DNA of 64,000 nucleotides, taken from the NCBI GenBank assembly GCA_024402435.1, contig JAKSTU010000009.1, positions 1 to 64,000 of the forward strand, given 5' to 3'. The translations under genes and the position numbers were made by a program. This document shows, piece after piece, positions 1 to 9,061 of this stretch. Origin of the DNA: Treponemataceae bacterium (GTDB lineage: Bacteria; Spirochaetota; Spirochaetia; Treponematales; Treponemataceae). How positions within the stretch are numbered: the first letter of the stretch is position 1; every line of letters begins with the position of its first letter. A model generated the notes under the pieces. The model was not told the DNA's origin. It searched no databases and worked only from the letters and a program-made list of their open reading frames with translations.

Positions 1-3
1 ATT

Positions 4-360
4 TTACTTTTTAAGTATATAAGAAATTGAACGTATGTCCAATTCTTTTATTTTCATCTTGAGACCTTTAAGAATATACCCATTGTACATCTGAAAAAGC
101 TGAATCCGGCCGGGATGATCCGTTTCAACAAGAAGCACACCGTTTTTCAGATCGATTACACGGCTGTGGTCTGCAAGCTGGCTGCCTATGTCTGATTTCA
201 GTGTATAATCCGCCGACCCGCTTCTTATTGTGCTTACCACTTCATGCCATACATTATGGATTGAAAGGCTTTCCTTCATTTCTGCAGGAAAAATGTCGGC
301 AAAAACTTTTTCAATAATATTTGCGGCCGAAAAATCATTCAAATCTTTTTTTCCGTTCAT
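4..360 (-). CDS. DciA-like DUF721 family protein
   Basis: A 118-aa protein of the DUF721 family, whose characterised members (DciA) help load the replicative helicase DnaB. The family pattern is visible: a conserved Trp-Val-Val block (HNVWHEVV), a LADHSRVIDLKNGVLLVETD stretch, and a C-terminal helical segment. The start is placed at 360 because that ATG overlaps the recF stop as ATGA, implying translational coupling; a start 15 nt upstream is possible but lies inside recF. It is the last gene of the dnaA-dnaN-recF block, the position it holds in other treponemes. The stop codon lies at positions 4-6, so the gene is complete. The helicase-loader role is inferred from family and position. Confidence 0.85.
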   Translation of the reverse strand: MNGKKDLNDFSAANIIEKVFADIFPAEMKESLSIHNVWHEVVSTIRSGSADYTLKSDIGSQLADHSRVIDLKNGVLLVETDHPGRIQLFQMYNGYILKGLKMKIKELDIRSISYILKK

Positions 361-1436
361 TTTTCCAGTTCCCAAGCGCCTTCTGAAATTCTGTAAACCA
401 AAGTATTTTCCTTTTTGTAACGTTCGTAAGGTTCACCGGGCAAAAAAGTACAGAAAAGCTGGTCATATTCCGGCAGAAGAGAAGTGAATTTCTGCCTTTT
501 GTCAGGATCCAGTTCAAGAAGCACATCATCCATAAGAAGAACAGGTTTTTTGCCTGTTATCTCCTTGAAATACTTTGCCTGAGCCACACGGAGCATCAAT
601 GCCACAAGACGGCGCTGACCTGTTGAAGCATGCGGAATAAAAGGCTGTTCTCCGCGCATGAATTTTATCCTGTCACGGTGAGGACCGCTCAATGTAATTC
701 CAAGTGATTTTTCTGCTTCAAATCTGTTGATGAATGACTGGAGAATGTCAGACACACTGTCCGTTTTCCAGGACGGATCGTAAACAATCTGGACATTTTC
801 TATGCCCGTTATGTCTTTGTACAGTTCGGAAAAAATCCGGTTGAACTGATAAACAGCATTTTTTCTGCGTCTGATTATTTCAAGACCGGTTTCAGCAAGA
901 GGCTGATTGTACATATCCACAAGGTCGTACTGCATTTCCTTAAGAACTGTGTTCCGGCTCTTGAGAATTTTTTTGTATTTCCGCAAAAGATCCAGATACA
1001 TCACATCGTACATGGAAAGGGACTGATCTATGAAAAAACGCCGGCGTTCCGGTTCACCGTTTACGAATTCCATGTCATCGTGACAGAAGAGGACACATGG
1101 AATTGTGTTGATAAGTTCTTTCCTGTCTTTTATGGGTTTTCCGTTTTTCAGAATGTTCTTTTTTCCTGACTTGAGTTCAACATGAACCATGTCAGTTTTT
1201 CCAGTTTCATCCTTAAAAAATCCGCGGACAGAAAAATCCCGGTTTCCGGTTTTTACGATTTCTGAATCAGTATGAGTTCTGAAAGAAGAAGCATAAGAAG
1301 ACATATAAACTGCTTCCAGCAAATTGCTTTTTCCCTGTCCGTTTTCACCGACAAAAAAAACTTCGTTTGCCAGAAGGTTTATTGATTCGTTGAGCAGATT
1401 TCTATAATTGTAAAGACTTAAATTCAGGAACGGCAC
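357..1436 (-). CDS. recF: DNA replication/repair protein RecF
   Basis: RecF, the SMC-like ATPase that helps load RecA at gaps during recombinational repair. The 359-aa length is normal. Walker A is GENGQGKS at residues 30-37, the ABC-type signature lies in ASTGQRRLVALML, and Walker B is KPVLLMDDVLLELD near the C-terminus. The start codon is GTG at 1436, 10 nt after the dnaN stop. The stop overlaps the next gene by ATGA. Order and coupling make dnaN-recF-DUF721 a likely single transcript. Confidence 0.96.
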   Translation of the reverse strand: MPFLNLSLYNYRNLLNESINLLANEVFFVGENGQGKSNLLEAVYMSSYASSFRTHTDSEIVKTGNRDFSVRGFFKDETGKTDMVHVELKSGKKNILKNGKPIKDRKELINTIPCVLFCHDDMEFVNGEPERRRFFIDQSLSMYDVMYLDLLRKYKKILKSRNTVLKEMQYDLVDMYNQPLAETGLEIIRRRKNAVYQFNRIFSELYKDITGIENVQIVYDPSWKTDSVSDILQSFINRFEAEKSLGITLSGPHRDRIKFMRGEQPFIPHASTGQRRLVALMLRVAQAKYFKEITGKKPVLLMDDVLLELDPDKRQKFTSLLPEYDQLFCTFLPGEPYERYKKENTLVYRISEGAWELEK

Positions 1437-1445
1437 AGAGCCTGA

Positions 1446-2549
1446 TTACTCCACCTGCATGGGCATGATTATATGGAAGTAATCTCCTGCCGGTTCGGGG
1501 CGCATGGTTACTGCCTTCATAAGTTCCGTAAACTCAAAACAGATTGTGTCAGTCGTCATTACGCGCATGGGTTCTTCCACATAACTGAAGTTGAGACCGA
1601 TTGTAACTTCATCTCCGTCATATTTGCAGGGAACTTCTTCCCGGGCGGTACCGATTTCACTTTCCTGGGAATAAACGGTAAGCATTCCCGGAGTCAGACC
1701 GAAATAAGCACGCTGTGATTTTTTGTCGGCCAGAAGACCTACGCGGTGCATTGCTTCCTGCAGATCCTTCTTGTTTACTTCGAATTTGAATGACTGTGAT
1801 TCAGGAATTACACGTTGATATGCAGGGAATTTTCCGTCAATGAGAACAGAAGCAAATTCATAGTTTGCAAACTTGATGAAAATGGTCTTGTCCACGATTG
1901 CCAAAGAAATGAATCCTTCGGAAGGAGCACGTTTAAGAAGAATGTTGAGAATTTTGGGAGGAACAATCGCTTCTGAAAAACTGTTGATTCCAGCACACAA
2001 AGGTTTTGAACTGAAAGAAAGGCGGCGTCCGTCTGTTGCAACAAGATTAAGATTGTCATCTTTCTTTTCAAAGAATACGCCGTTCATGAAGTAACGTGTT
2101 TCGTCATCAGAAACGGCAAAAATTGTCTGGGTAATCATTGCTTTGAATTCATCTGCAGGAACATCAAAATAAGGAACATTTTCTGTTGAAGAGAATTCAG
2201 GGAATTTGTCGCTTGCCATGCTTTTCAGCTTGAAAACTGCTTTTTTAGCAATGGGAGTAATTTCGATGACAATGTCTTTCTGAGTGAATTCAATGTCACC
2301 GGAAGGAAGAGCGTTAAGAATGCTTATGAATTTGTCACAGAAAACTGTTGTTGTTCCTTCTTCTTCAATTTCAACCGGAATTTTCGTTTCAAAATTGATT
2401 TTGAGGTCTGTGGCTTTGATTGTCAGTGAATTGTTTTCTGCACAGAACAGAATGTTTGACAAAATTGAAATTGCATTTTTTGTGGAAATGATTTCCTGTG
2501 CTATTGCAATTTCTTTGAGCATTGAATCTCTGTCAAAAGTGAATTTCAT
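1446..2549 (-). CDS. dnaN: DNA polymerase III beta subunit (sliding clamp)
   Basis: The 367-aa replication clamp that tethers DNA polymerase III to DNA. The N-terminus (MKFTFDRDSMLKEIAIAQ) and the C-terminal MPMQV block are typical, and length matches the family. A Shine-Dalgarno GGGAG precedes the ATG in the minus-strand leader, with TATA-rich sequence (TATATATGGATATATAAA) just upstream. It lies 220 nt downstream of dnaA across the presumed origin. Confidence 0.97.
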   Translation of the reverse strand: MKFTFDRDSMLKEIAIAQEIISTKNAISILSNILFCAENNSLTIKATDLKINFETKIPVEIEEEGTTTVFCDKFISILNALPSGDIEFTQKDIVIEITPIAKKAVFKLKSMASDKFPEFSSTENVPYFDVPADEFKAMITQTIFAVSDDETRYFMNGVFFEKKDDNLNLVATDGRRLSFSSKPLCAGINSFSEAIVPPKILNILLKRAPSEGFISLAIVDKTIFIKFANYEFASVLIDGKFPAYQRVIPESQSFKFEVNKKDLQEAMHRVGLLADKKSQRAYFGLTPGMLTVYSQESEIGTAREEVPCKYDGDEVTIGLNFSYVEEPMRVMTTDTICFEFTELMKAVTMRPEPAGDYFHIIMPMQVE

Positions 2550-2613
2550 ATGCGCTCCCTTTTATATATCCATATATAAATTTTAGCAGTAGAAGTAATA
2601 GAGTCTGTGCAAA

Positions 2614-2622
2614 TGTGAATAA
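2614..2622 (-). promoter_or_regulatory. DnaA box (TTATTCACA)
   Basis: Matches TTATNCACA on the minus strand, 65 nt upstream of the dnaN start. It could serve the origin or autoregulation of dnaN. Confidence 0.6.
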
Positions 2623-2747
2623 GCAGTTTATTTTTTTGTTCTGCATTGAATTACGAATGTTGAAAACTTGTAAGTTTTTTTATTCGGTTTTTCACATTTC
2701 CACAGCAAAAAAAATCAGGAACAATTTTTCACCAACATATTACCATA

Positions 2748-2756
2748 TTATCCACA
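2748..2756 (+). promoter_or_regulatory. DnaA box (perfect TTATCCACA)
   Basis: Exact match to the high-affinity DnaA-binding 9-mer, 13 nt past the dnaA stop codon within the AT-rich gap. Confidence 0.75.
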
Positions 2757-2769
2757 AGTTGTCCAAAAA

Positions 2770-4239
2770 TCAGTTGTTGATTTTATGCTCTTTTATCGAG
2801 CGTATCAGAAGCTGTATTTTTGCATCAAAACTTGAATCTGCCTTTATTTTAGTTTCTATGTTCTTGAATGCGCTCAATGCAGTGGAATGGTCACGGCCGT
2901 TGAATTCGGCGGCGATTTCCGTTGAAGAAAGTTCGGTCATTTCGCGCATTATGTACATTGCAATGTGACGCGGAAGCATCAGGTTTTTGGTTCTTTTGGG
3001 ACCTTTGATTGCTGCAGAAGTAACATTGTAGTTTTCTGCAACTGTTTTGATTATCAAGTCAGGAGAAATGTCGGAGGGTTTTGCAGAAAATCCTTCTGTT
3101 GCAATAAGCTGTTCTGCAATGTCCACAGTAACGTTTTTTCCGACAAGATCCATGTATGCAAGAATTTTTGTAAGGGAAGCTTCCAGCTGGCGCACATTTG
3201 AAGAAACATTCTGAGCAATGAAATCAACGACTTTTGAATCAATGTTCCTGTTCTGCTGAGAAAGTTTCCTTTCAATGATTGCACGTCTTGTCTCATACTT
3301 CGGAGGCTGAAGGTTCATATTAAGGCCGCGTTCAAAACGGCTTTTGAGACGGTCTGAAAGATTTTTCAGTTCCGAAGCAGGACGGTCGCAGGTAAATACC
3401 ATCTGTTTTTTTGCTGCGTAGAGAGCTTCGAAAATGTAGAACAGTTCTTCCTGAGTTCCGTCCTTGTTCTGAAGAAAGTGAATATCATCAATAAGAAGTA
3501 TGTCTACAGACCTGTATTTCTTCTTGAATTTCTGCATGGTTCTGTCATTGAGTGACTGAATGAATTCATTGGTGAAATTTTCTGCAGAGATATAAATGAT
3601 TTTGCTTTGCTTGTCTTTCCAGGCCGAATTTCCGATGGCTTCCATCAGGTGGGTTTTTCCGAGACCTACACCGCCGTAAATCAGAAGCGGGTTGTAAGCT
3701 TCTCCGGGATTTTTTGCAACTGCAACGGATGCACTGTAAGCGAATGAATTGTCTTCACCGACAACGTAATTGTCAAAGGTATAGTTCGGATCCAGCTGGG
3801 GATGCCTGATGAATTCAGTTTCTGAAACTGACGGAGCCTGTGAAGCAGGGTAGGGGACAACCGGTTCAGGTTCCGGAACAAAAACAGGTTCAGGCTTTCT
3901 TGCATGATTCGGTTGGGAAATTACGGGCTCAACTTGAACAGGTTTTTCTTCAGCCGGTTCAGATTCAAAACGTCCGGGTTCTGCAACAATCAGACTGATT
4001 TCAAAATCCTGGCCTGTAAGAAGATTCAGTTTTTCTTTGACTTTACGGAGTTCTTCTCTGCCTGCAAGATTTTTTTTCATGAACGGAGAAGGAACAGTTG
4101 CTGTAATTGTATTTCCTGATGAACTGAAGAATTTGACCTGTGAAAGCCAAAGAACATAATTGCTTTCTTTACCGTTACTTATATACTCGGAGTGAAGCAT
4201 TTTCATTGCTTCTTCCCAGAACACTTTGCAGTCTGACAT
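2770..4239 (-). CDS. dnaA: Chromosomal replication initiator DnaA
   Basis: The 489-aa initiator ATPase that binds DnaA boxes and opens oriC. Domain I is at the N-terminus, followed by a Pro/Glu-rich variable linker. The AAA+ core has Walker A GGVGLGKT and Walker B DILLIDDIHFL. The C-terminal DNA-binding domain has the signature KGPKRTKNLMLPRHIAMY and GRDHST. The start is set at ATG 4239 (MSDCKVFWEEA, like other treponemal DnaA); an upstream GTG at 4296 would add 19 atypical residues. TATAAT ends exactly 6 nt before ATG 4239, so the mRNA may be leaderless, although those 6 nt (GGCGGA) are purine-rich. Confidence 0.96.
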   Translation of the reverse strand: MSDCKVFWEEAMKMLHSEYISNGKESNYVLWLSQVKFFSSSGNTITATVPSPFMKKNLAGREELRKVKEKLNLLTGQDFEISLIVAEPGRFESEPAEEKPVQVEPVISQPNHARKPEPVFVPEPEPVVPYPASQAPSVSETEFIRHPQLDPNYTFDNYVVGEDNSFAYSASVAVAKNPGEAYNPLLIYGGVGLGKTHLMEAIGNSAWKDKQSKIIYISAENFTNEFIQSLNDRTMQKFKKKYRSVDILLIDDIHFLQNKDGTQEELFYIFEALYAAKKQMVFTCDRPASELKNLSDRLKSRFERGLNMNLQPPKYETRRAIIERKLSQQNRNIDSKVVDFIAQNVSSNVRQLEASLTKILAYMDLVGKNVTVDIAEQLIATEGFSAKPSDISPDLIIKTVAENYNVTSAAIKGPKRTKNLMLPRHIAMYIMREMTELSSTEIAAEFNGRDHSTALSAFKNIETKIKADSSFDAKIQLLIRSIKEHKINN

Positions 4240-4245
4240 TCCGCC

Positions 4246-4275
4246 ATTATAGCTAACCTTTACTTTTTTTAGCAA
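4246..4275 (-). promoter_or_regulatory. Predicted dnaA promoter (leaderless configuration)
   Basis: On the minus strand: TTGCTA (4275-4270), 18-nt spacer, TATAAT (4251-4246), then six bases and the ATG at 4239. The predicted transcription start coincides with the start codon. Confidence 0.55.
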
Positions 4276-4287
4276 TACAGATATACT
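4259..4287 (+). promoter_or_regulatory. Predicted gyrB promoter
   Basis: TTTACT (4259-4264), 17-nt spacer, TATACT (4282-4287). This gives a leader of about 32 nt with an AAGGGG Shine-Dalgarno at 4315-4320. It overlaps the divergent dnaA promoter, so initiator and gyrase transcription may interfere or be co-regulated. Confidence 0.5.
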
Positions 4288-4325
4288 CCATTCCACTATT
4301 TTCCAAAAATTACCAAGGGGTATTC

Positions 4326-6293
4326 ATGAGTGCCTCATATTCAGCCACTAACATTCAAGTATTAAAAGGACTGGAAGCAGTCAGAAAAAGACCGGGTATG
4401 TACATCGGTTCAACAGGTCCCAACGGTCTGCATCATCTGGTGTACGAAGTTGTTGACAACTCCATCGACGAAGCAATGGCCGGTTATTGTGACAACATTC
4501 TGGTTGCTCTTGAACAGAATGATATTGTCCGTGTTGAAGACAACGGTCGCGGAATTCCTGTAGACATTCATCCGACTGAAGGAATCAGTGCATTGGAACT
4601 GGTTCTGACACGTCTTCATGCCGGCGGTAAATTCGACAAAGGTTCATACAAAGTATCCGGCGGTTTGCACGGTGTAGGTGTATCCTGTGTAAATGCTCTT
4701 TCTGTGTGGCTTGAAGCATACGTTCATAAAGACGGAAAACTTTATGAACAAAGATATGAAACAGGTATTCCCGTATCTCCTGTTGAACAGAAAGGAACAA
4801 CTGAACATCGCGGAACAACAATCCGTTGGAAGGCCGATGCTTCAATTTTTACCGAAACAACAACATACAATTTTGATGTTCTTACAAGCCGTCTCAGAGA
4901 GCTTGCATTCCTCAATCCCGGAATTACAATTGTTCTTCGTGATGAACGTCTTGAAACTCCCAAAGAATCAGTTTTCAAATTTGACGGCGGTATCAACGAA
5001 TACACAAAATTCCTTAATGAAGGAAAAAAGGTAGTTCCTGAAGAACCGATTTTCATTACCGGTGAGCAGAACGACATAATCACTGACATTTCAATCCAGT
5101 ACAATGACGGATTTGATTCTGACAAAATTTTCAGTTACGTAAATGACATCAATACCCGTGAAGGCGGTACCCATCTTGACGGTTTCAAGAATGCCATGAC
5201 ATTCGTTCTGAACAAAGCTTTGGACAACAACGAAAAGCTTTTCAAGAAACTGAATCCCAAAGTTGACCGCAGCAAAAAGAACGACAAAAAAAATGACAAA
5301 GATGTCAAAATTGAACGCCTTACCGGTGATGACGTACGCACAGGTCTTACGGCTGTTATTTCAGTAAAAGTTCCTGAACCGCAGTTTGAAGGCCAGACCA
5401 AAACAAAACTTGGCAATACGGAAGTCCGCACAATTGTTGACTCTCTGGTAAAAGAAAAGCTGACCATCTGGTTTGAACAGAATCCCCAGATCTGCAATTC
5501 AATTCTTGAAAAAGCAGTAAACGAAGCTTTGGGCCGCATCAAAGCCCGAAAGACAATAGAAGCAAACCGCAAGAACGGAATGGATTCCTTCGGACTTCCC
5601 GGAAAACTTGCGGACTGTTCCAGCAACAAACCCGAAGAATGTGAAGTTTACATAGTTGAGGGTGATTCTGCAGGCGGTTCTGCCAAACAGGGCAGAAATC
5701 CCAAGACACAGGCGATTCTTCCTCTGTGGGGAAAAATGCTGAATGTTGAAAAAGTTCATCCGGACAAGGTAATAAACAATGACAAACTTCAGCCGGTAAT
5801 TGCTTCTCTCGGAACAGGAATCGGAAAGACTTTCAATATTGAAAAACTGCGCTATCACAAAATCATCATCATGGCCGATGCTGATGTTGACGGTGCACAT
5901 ATTTCAACATTGCTTATGACATTCTTCTTCCGCTTCATGCCGGAACTGATTGAAAAAGGCTACGTATATATCGCCATGCCGCCGCTTTACCGTGTTGAAT
6001 ACAAAAAGTTCAAGAAGTTTGTGTTCAGTGATGAAGAGCGGGATCATGCACTTGAAGAACTTGGTCCGGACCGTGACAAGGCAACTGTCCAGCGTTACAA
6101 AGGTCTTGGTGAAATGGAATGGCAGGAACTCAAGGAAACGACCATGGCTCCTGAAAACCGCCGCATGAAGCAGGTAAAAGTTACTGATGCTCTTGAAGCA
6201 GACAGAATTTTCTCTGTGCTCATGGGTGATGATGTTGAACCACGCCGCAGATTCATAGAAGAAAATGCGGTTTATGCAACTCTCGACGTTTAA
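4326..6293 (+). CDS. gyrB: DNA gyrase subunit B
   Basis: The 655-aa ATPase subunit of gyrase, which introduces negative supercoils with GyrA. The GHKL ATPase motifs are near the N-terminus (VVDNSIDEA, EDNGRGIP, GGLHGVG). The TOPRIM domain has EGDSAGGSAKQGR and MADADVDGAHI, and the C-terminal GLGEMEWQEL is present. The core reads PLWGKMLNVEK where many bacteria have PLRGK or PLKGK, a form I associate with spirochaetes. A Lys/Asp-rich insert (RSKKNDKKNDKDVK) lies between the transducer and TOPRIM domains. A Shine-Dalgarno AAGGGG precedes the ATG. gyrA follows after 82 nt that contain a palindromic repeat. Confidence 0.97.
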   Translation: MSASYSATNIQVLKGLEAVRKRPGMYIGSTGPNGLHHLVYEVVDNSIDEAMAGYCDNILVALEQNDIVRVEDNGRGIPVDIHPTEGISALELVLTRLHAGGKFDKGSYKVSGGLHGVGVSCVNALSVWLEAYVHKDGKLYEQRYETGIPVSPVEQKGTTEHRGTTIRWKADASIFTETTTYNFDVLTSRLRELAFLNPGITIVLRDERLETPKESVFKFDGGINEYTKFLNEGKKVVPEEPIFITGEQNDIITDISIQYNDGFDSDKIFSYVNDINTREGGTHLDGFKNAMTFVLNKALDNNEKLFKKLNPKVDRSKKNDKKNDKDVKIERLTGDDVRTGLTAVISVKVPEPQFEGQTKTKLGNTEVRTIVDSLVKEKLTIWFEQNPQICNSILEKAVNEALGRIKARKTIEANRKNGMDSFGLPGKLADCSSNKPEECEVYIVEGDSAGGSAKQGRNPKTQAILPLWGKMLNVEKVHPDKVINNDKLQPVIASLGTGIGKTFNIEKLRYHKIIIMADADVDGAHISTLLMTFFFRFMPELIEKGYVYIAMPPLYRVEYKKFKKFVFSDEERDHALEELGPDRDKATVQRYKGLGEMEWQELKETTMAPENRRMKQVKVTDALEADRIFSVLMGDDVEPRRRFIEENAVYATLDV

Positions 6294-6300
6294 TGATTAT

Positions 6301-6363
6301 GTCATCCCGGACTTGTTTCGGGATCTCTTCAAGAATTAGGTTCTGAAACAAATTCAGAATGAC
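6301..6363. repeat. Inverted pair of a short intergenic repeat between gyrB and gyrA
   Basis: Two diverged copies of one unit face each other: 6301-6327 (starting GTCATCCCGGACTTG) on plus and 6336-6363 (GTCATTCTGAATTTG when read on minus). About three quarters of positions agree and both share the core TTGTTTC. The first copy is itself a small palindrome (CCCGGA...TTCGGG). The pair would fold into one long hairpin in the gyrB-gyrA mRNA. It belongs to the widespread GTCATyCyGrA type of small dispersed repeat. Confidence 0.75.
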
Positions 6364-6375
6364 GGGAAAAAATAA

Positions 6376-8847
6376 ATGATTGAAAATATCAAATACGAAG
6401 AATCACAGACACCTGAAGGCGGTTATCTTCTGTCTGCACCCATTGAACATGAAATGCAGCGTTCTTTTATTGACTATTCAATGTCAGTAATTGTTGAGCG
6501 TGCGCTTCCCGATGTTCGTGACGGACTCAAGCCTGTTCATCGCCGCATTCTTTATGCAATGGCTGAAGAAAACCTTACTTCCGGCGGCAAGACAAAAAAA
6601 TGTGCTACCGTAGTCGGTGACGTACTGGGTCGTTATCATCCCCATGGTGATGCTTCCGTTTATGATGCAATGGTACGTCTTGGTCAGAGTTTTTCTTTGC
6701 GTTATATGCCTGTTACCAAACAGGGTAACTTCGGAGGAATAGACGGTTCTCCTGCTGCTGCTTACCGTTACACTGAGGCAAAAATGTCAAAGATTGCCGA
6801 AGAAATGGTTGCAGACATAAAAAAAGATACAGTCGATTTCATTCCCAACTTTGATGATACAAGAAAAGAGCCTACAGTTCTTCCCGGTGCCTTTCCTTTT
6901 TTACTTTGTAACGGCTCTACGGGTATTGCAGTCGGTATGGCAACAAACATGCCGCCTCACAATCTCCGCGAAGTAGGAAAGGCAATAAACGCTTTCATCG
7001 ACAATCAGGACATTTCAATTGATGAACTGATGTCTCATATCAAAGGTCCGGATTTTCCTACAGGCGGTCTGATTTTCGGCAAAAAAGGAATCAAAGAAGC
7101 ATACCGTACAGGACGCGGAAAAATCCTGATGCGTGCCCGCTTTACTATTGAAGTAGATACCAAAGGAAAAGAAAAGATCGTATTTACTGAAATTCCTTAT
7201 CAGACAAGAACAACTGATCTTGTAACAAAAATCGGTGAACTTGCCCGCGATAAAGTGATTGAAGGAATTGAGCGCGTAAATGACGGTTCTCATGGTGATG
7301 AAGTCCGCATTGAAGTTGATATAAAACGCGGTGCAATCGCAAAAGTGGTTTTGAATCAGCTTTTTGCAAAAACAGCATTGCAGTCAAGTTACGGTATCAT
7401 CAACCTGGCTTTGGTAAACGGCCGCCCTCAGATTCTTAATCTTAAGCAGCTTATCCAGTGTTTTGTAGATCATCGTGACAATGTCATTACACGTCGTACA
7501 CAGTTTGACCTGAAAAAGGCAAAACATGATGAGCACATTCTTGAAGCAAGAATTACGGCTGTTGACTGTGTTGATGAAGTAATTGCGATTATCCGCGGAA
7601 GCCGTGATGAAACAGAAGCCAAAGCAAAACTGAGCGAACGTTTCGGTTTTGACGAAGAGCAGAGTCAGGCAATTGTGGATATGCGCATGGGTGTTCTTAC
7701 TCATCTGCGTATTGATGAACTGAAAAAACAGATGGAAGAACTTAAAGCATGGATTGCACATCTTGAAGATCTGCTTGCTCACCATGAAAAAATTCTTGCC
7801 CTGATAAAAGAAGAAACAGATGCAATTGTCGATAAATTCGGAGATGACCGCCGTACAGATATTCTTTCTGACGAGATTGAGTCAGTGAATATTGAAGACA
7901 TGATCAAGAAAGAGAATATGGCAGTTCTTATTTCCCATTTGGGTTATATCAAGTGCGTGCCTGCTTCTTCATACAAATCCCAGGGTCGCGGCGGAAAGGG
8001 TTCCAATGCAACAAAACTTGTTGAAGATGATTATGTAAAACAGGTTTTCACTGCGACTACCCATGACAAAGTCCTCTTCATTTCAACTGCCGGAAAAGCC
8101 TATTATGTAAAAGTTCATGAAATCCCTGAAAGCAGCAAGAATTCCCGCGGAACTCACATAAAGAGTCTGCTTGCAATTTCTTCTGATGAAGAGATTGCTA
8201 CAACAGTTGCAGTTCAGGATTTTACAGATGACAGATATCTTTTCATGGCAACTGCCAACGGTGTTGTGAAAAAAGTCTGCCTGACTGACTTCAGCAATGC
8301 AAAGACAAGGGGAATCATCGCAATCAATCTTGATGAAGGTGATAAAGTTGTCGCCGCACTTCTGACTGACGGTTCAAGTGATGTTCTTCTTACTTCCCGT
8401 CTGGGACAGGCACTCCGCATCAAAGAAGAAGAAGTTCGTGTTATGGGCCGTGCATCCCGCGGTGTTTCCGGTCTTAAGCTGAGCAGTGATGACGAACTGG
8501 CCGGTGCAATTCTTGTTTCAGAGGATACTTCCGCTTTGTTCATTACTTCTTGTGGTCAGGGAAAGCGTGTAAAGTTTGACGAATTCATGGCTCATGGCCG
8601 TGGAACCGGCGGTCAGCGGTGCTACACTTTGTCTGATAAAACCGGTGAAATCGTTGGTGTCCTTTCTGTTTCTGAAACTGATGACATAATGTGTATTACC
8701 AGTCAGGGAAAATCCATTCGTACTGATGTCGGAGGAATACGTGCACAGGGTAGGGCTGCAGTCGGTGTAAATGTTTTCACCATCGAAAAACCGGATATGG
8801 TAATCGGTGTTGACCGTGTTGAAAAAGAAACTAGCACTGAGGATTAA
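6376..8847 (+). CDS. gyrA: DNA gyrase subunit A
   Basis: The 823-aa DNA cleavage and rejoining subunit of gyrase. The winged-helix breakage domain is at the N-terminus (SMSVIVERALPDVRDGLKP). The catalytic tyrosine is Tyr132 in AAYRYTEAKM. The C-terminal beta-pinwheel carries the GyrA box QGRGGKG, which separates gyrase from topoisomerase IV. In the quinolone-determining stretch HPHGDASVYD, Ala93 occupies the position of E. coli Ser83 and Asp97 that of Asp87. Only a weak ribosome-binding site (GGGAAAA) precedes the ATG, so expression may depend on transcription through the upstream hairpin repeat from gyrB. Confidence 0.97.
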   Translation: MIENIKYEESQTPEGGYLLSAPIEHEMQRSFIDYSMSVIVERALPDVRDGLKPVHRRILYAMAEENLTSGGKTKKCATVVGDVLGRYHPHGDASVYDAMVRLGQSFSLRYMPVTKQGNFGGIDGSPAAAYRYTEAKMSKIAEEMVADIKKDTVDFIPNFDDTRKEPTVLPGAFPFLLCNGSTGIAVGMATNMPPHNLREVGKAINAFIDNQDISIDELMSHIKGPDFPTGGLIFGKKGIKEAYRTGRGKILMRARFTIEVDTKGKEKIVFTEIPYQTRTTDLVTKIGELARDKVIEGIERVNDGSHGDEVRIEVDIKRGAIAKVVLNQLFAKTALQSSYGIINLALVNGRPQILNLKQLIQCFVDHRDNVITRRTQFDLKKAKHDEHILEARITAVDCVDEVIAIIRGSRDETEAKAKLSERFGFDEEQSQAIVDMRMGVLTHLRIDELKKQMEELKAWIAHLEDLLAHHEKILALIKEETDAIVDKFGDDRRTDILSDEIESVNIEDMIKKENMAVLISHLGYIKCVPASSYKSQGRGGKGSNATKLVEDDYVKQVFTATTHDKVLFISTAGKAYYVKVHEIPESSKNSRGTHIKSLLAISSDEEIATTVAVQDFTDDRYLFMATANGVVKKVCLTDFSNAKTRGIIAINLDEGDKVVAALLTDGSSDVLLTSRLGQALRIKEEEVRVMGRASRGVSGLKLSSDDELAGAILVSEDTSALFITSCGQGKRVKFDEFMAHGRGTGGQRCYTLSDKTGEIVGVLSVSETDDIMCITSQGKSIRTDVGGIRAQGRAAVGVNVFTIEKPDMVIGVDRVEKETSTED

Positions 8848-8865
8848 TCCCCTGCAATGATTTAA

Positions 8866-8894
8866 GGCTGCTCTTTCGGGCAGTCTTTTTTTTT
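8866..8894 (+). terminator. Intrinsic terminator after gyrA
   Basis: Stem GGCTGC (8866-8871) pairs with GCAGTC (8880-8885) around an 8-nt loop, followed by nine T residues. It closes the gyrB-gyrA unit 18 nt after the stop. Confidence 0.85.
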
Positions 8895-8932
8895 CTGTAA
8901 AAAATAAATTTTCTTTTTTAAGATTGTTCATA

Positions 8933-8938
8933 TATAAT
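8933..8938 (+). promoter_or_regulatory. Possible -10 element for the SUMF1-domain gene
   Basis: TATAAT in the T-rich sequence after the gyrA terminator, with no good -35. It would give a leader of about 115 nt. No other structure was seen in the gap 8895-9051. Confidence 0.3.
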
Positions 8939-9061
8939 TTTTTTGAAAAAAAGTAAGTTTCAATTCTTCTGCAGTTTATTCCGATTTTAGAAACAGATTC
9001 CGGTAGAAACAGCAAGTCTGAGAAAAACTGACTTGAATAATAGATATCATTTGGAGGAAAG

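Larger units (their letters stand above)
2550..2769. other. oriC: Probable replication origin (oriC) between dnaN and dnaA
   Basis: An AT-rich 220-bp non-coding gap with DnaA boxes: a perfect TTATCCACA at 2748-2756 (plus), TTATTCACA on the minus strand at 2614-2622, and a one-mismatch TTTTTCACA at 2688-2696. Bacterial origins often lie beside dnaA and contain such boxes. Gene orientation also flips here: the dnaA block points left and gyrB-gyrA points right from about 4290. Box positions are read directly; origin function is inferred. Confidence 0.7.

Noticed and set aside
4240-4296. N-terminal extension of DnaA from a GTG at 4296
   Set aside because: The extra 19 residues do not resemble DnaA, and the extension would cover the predicted dnaA and gyrB promoters.
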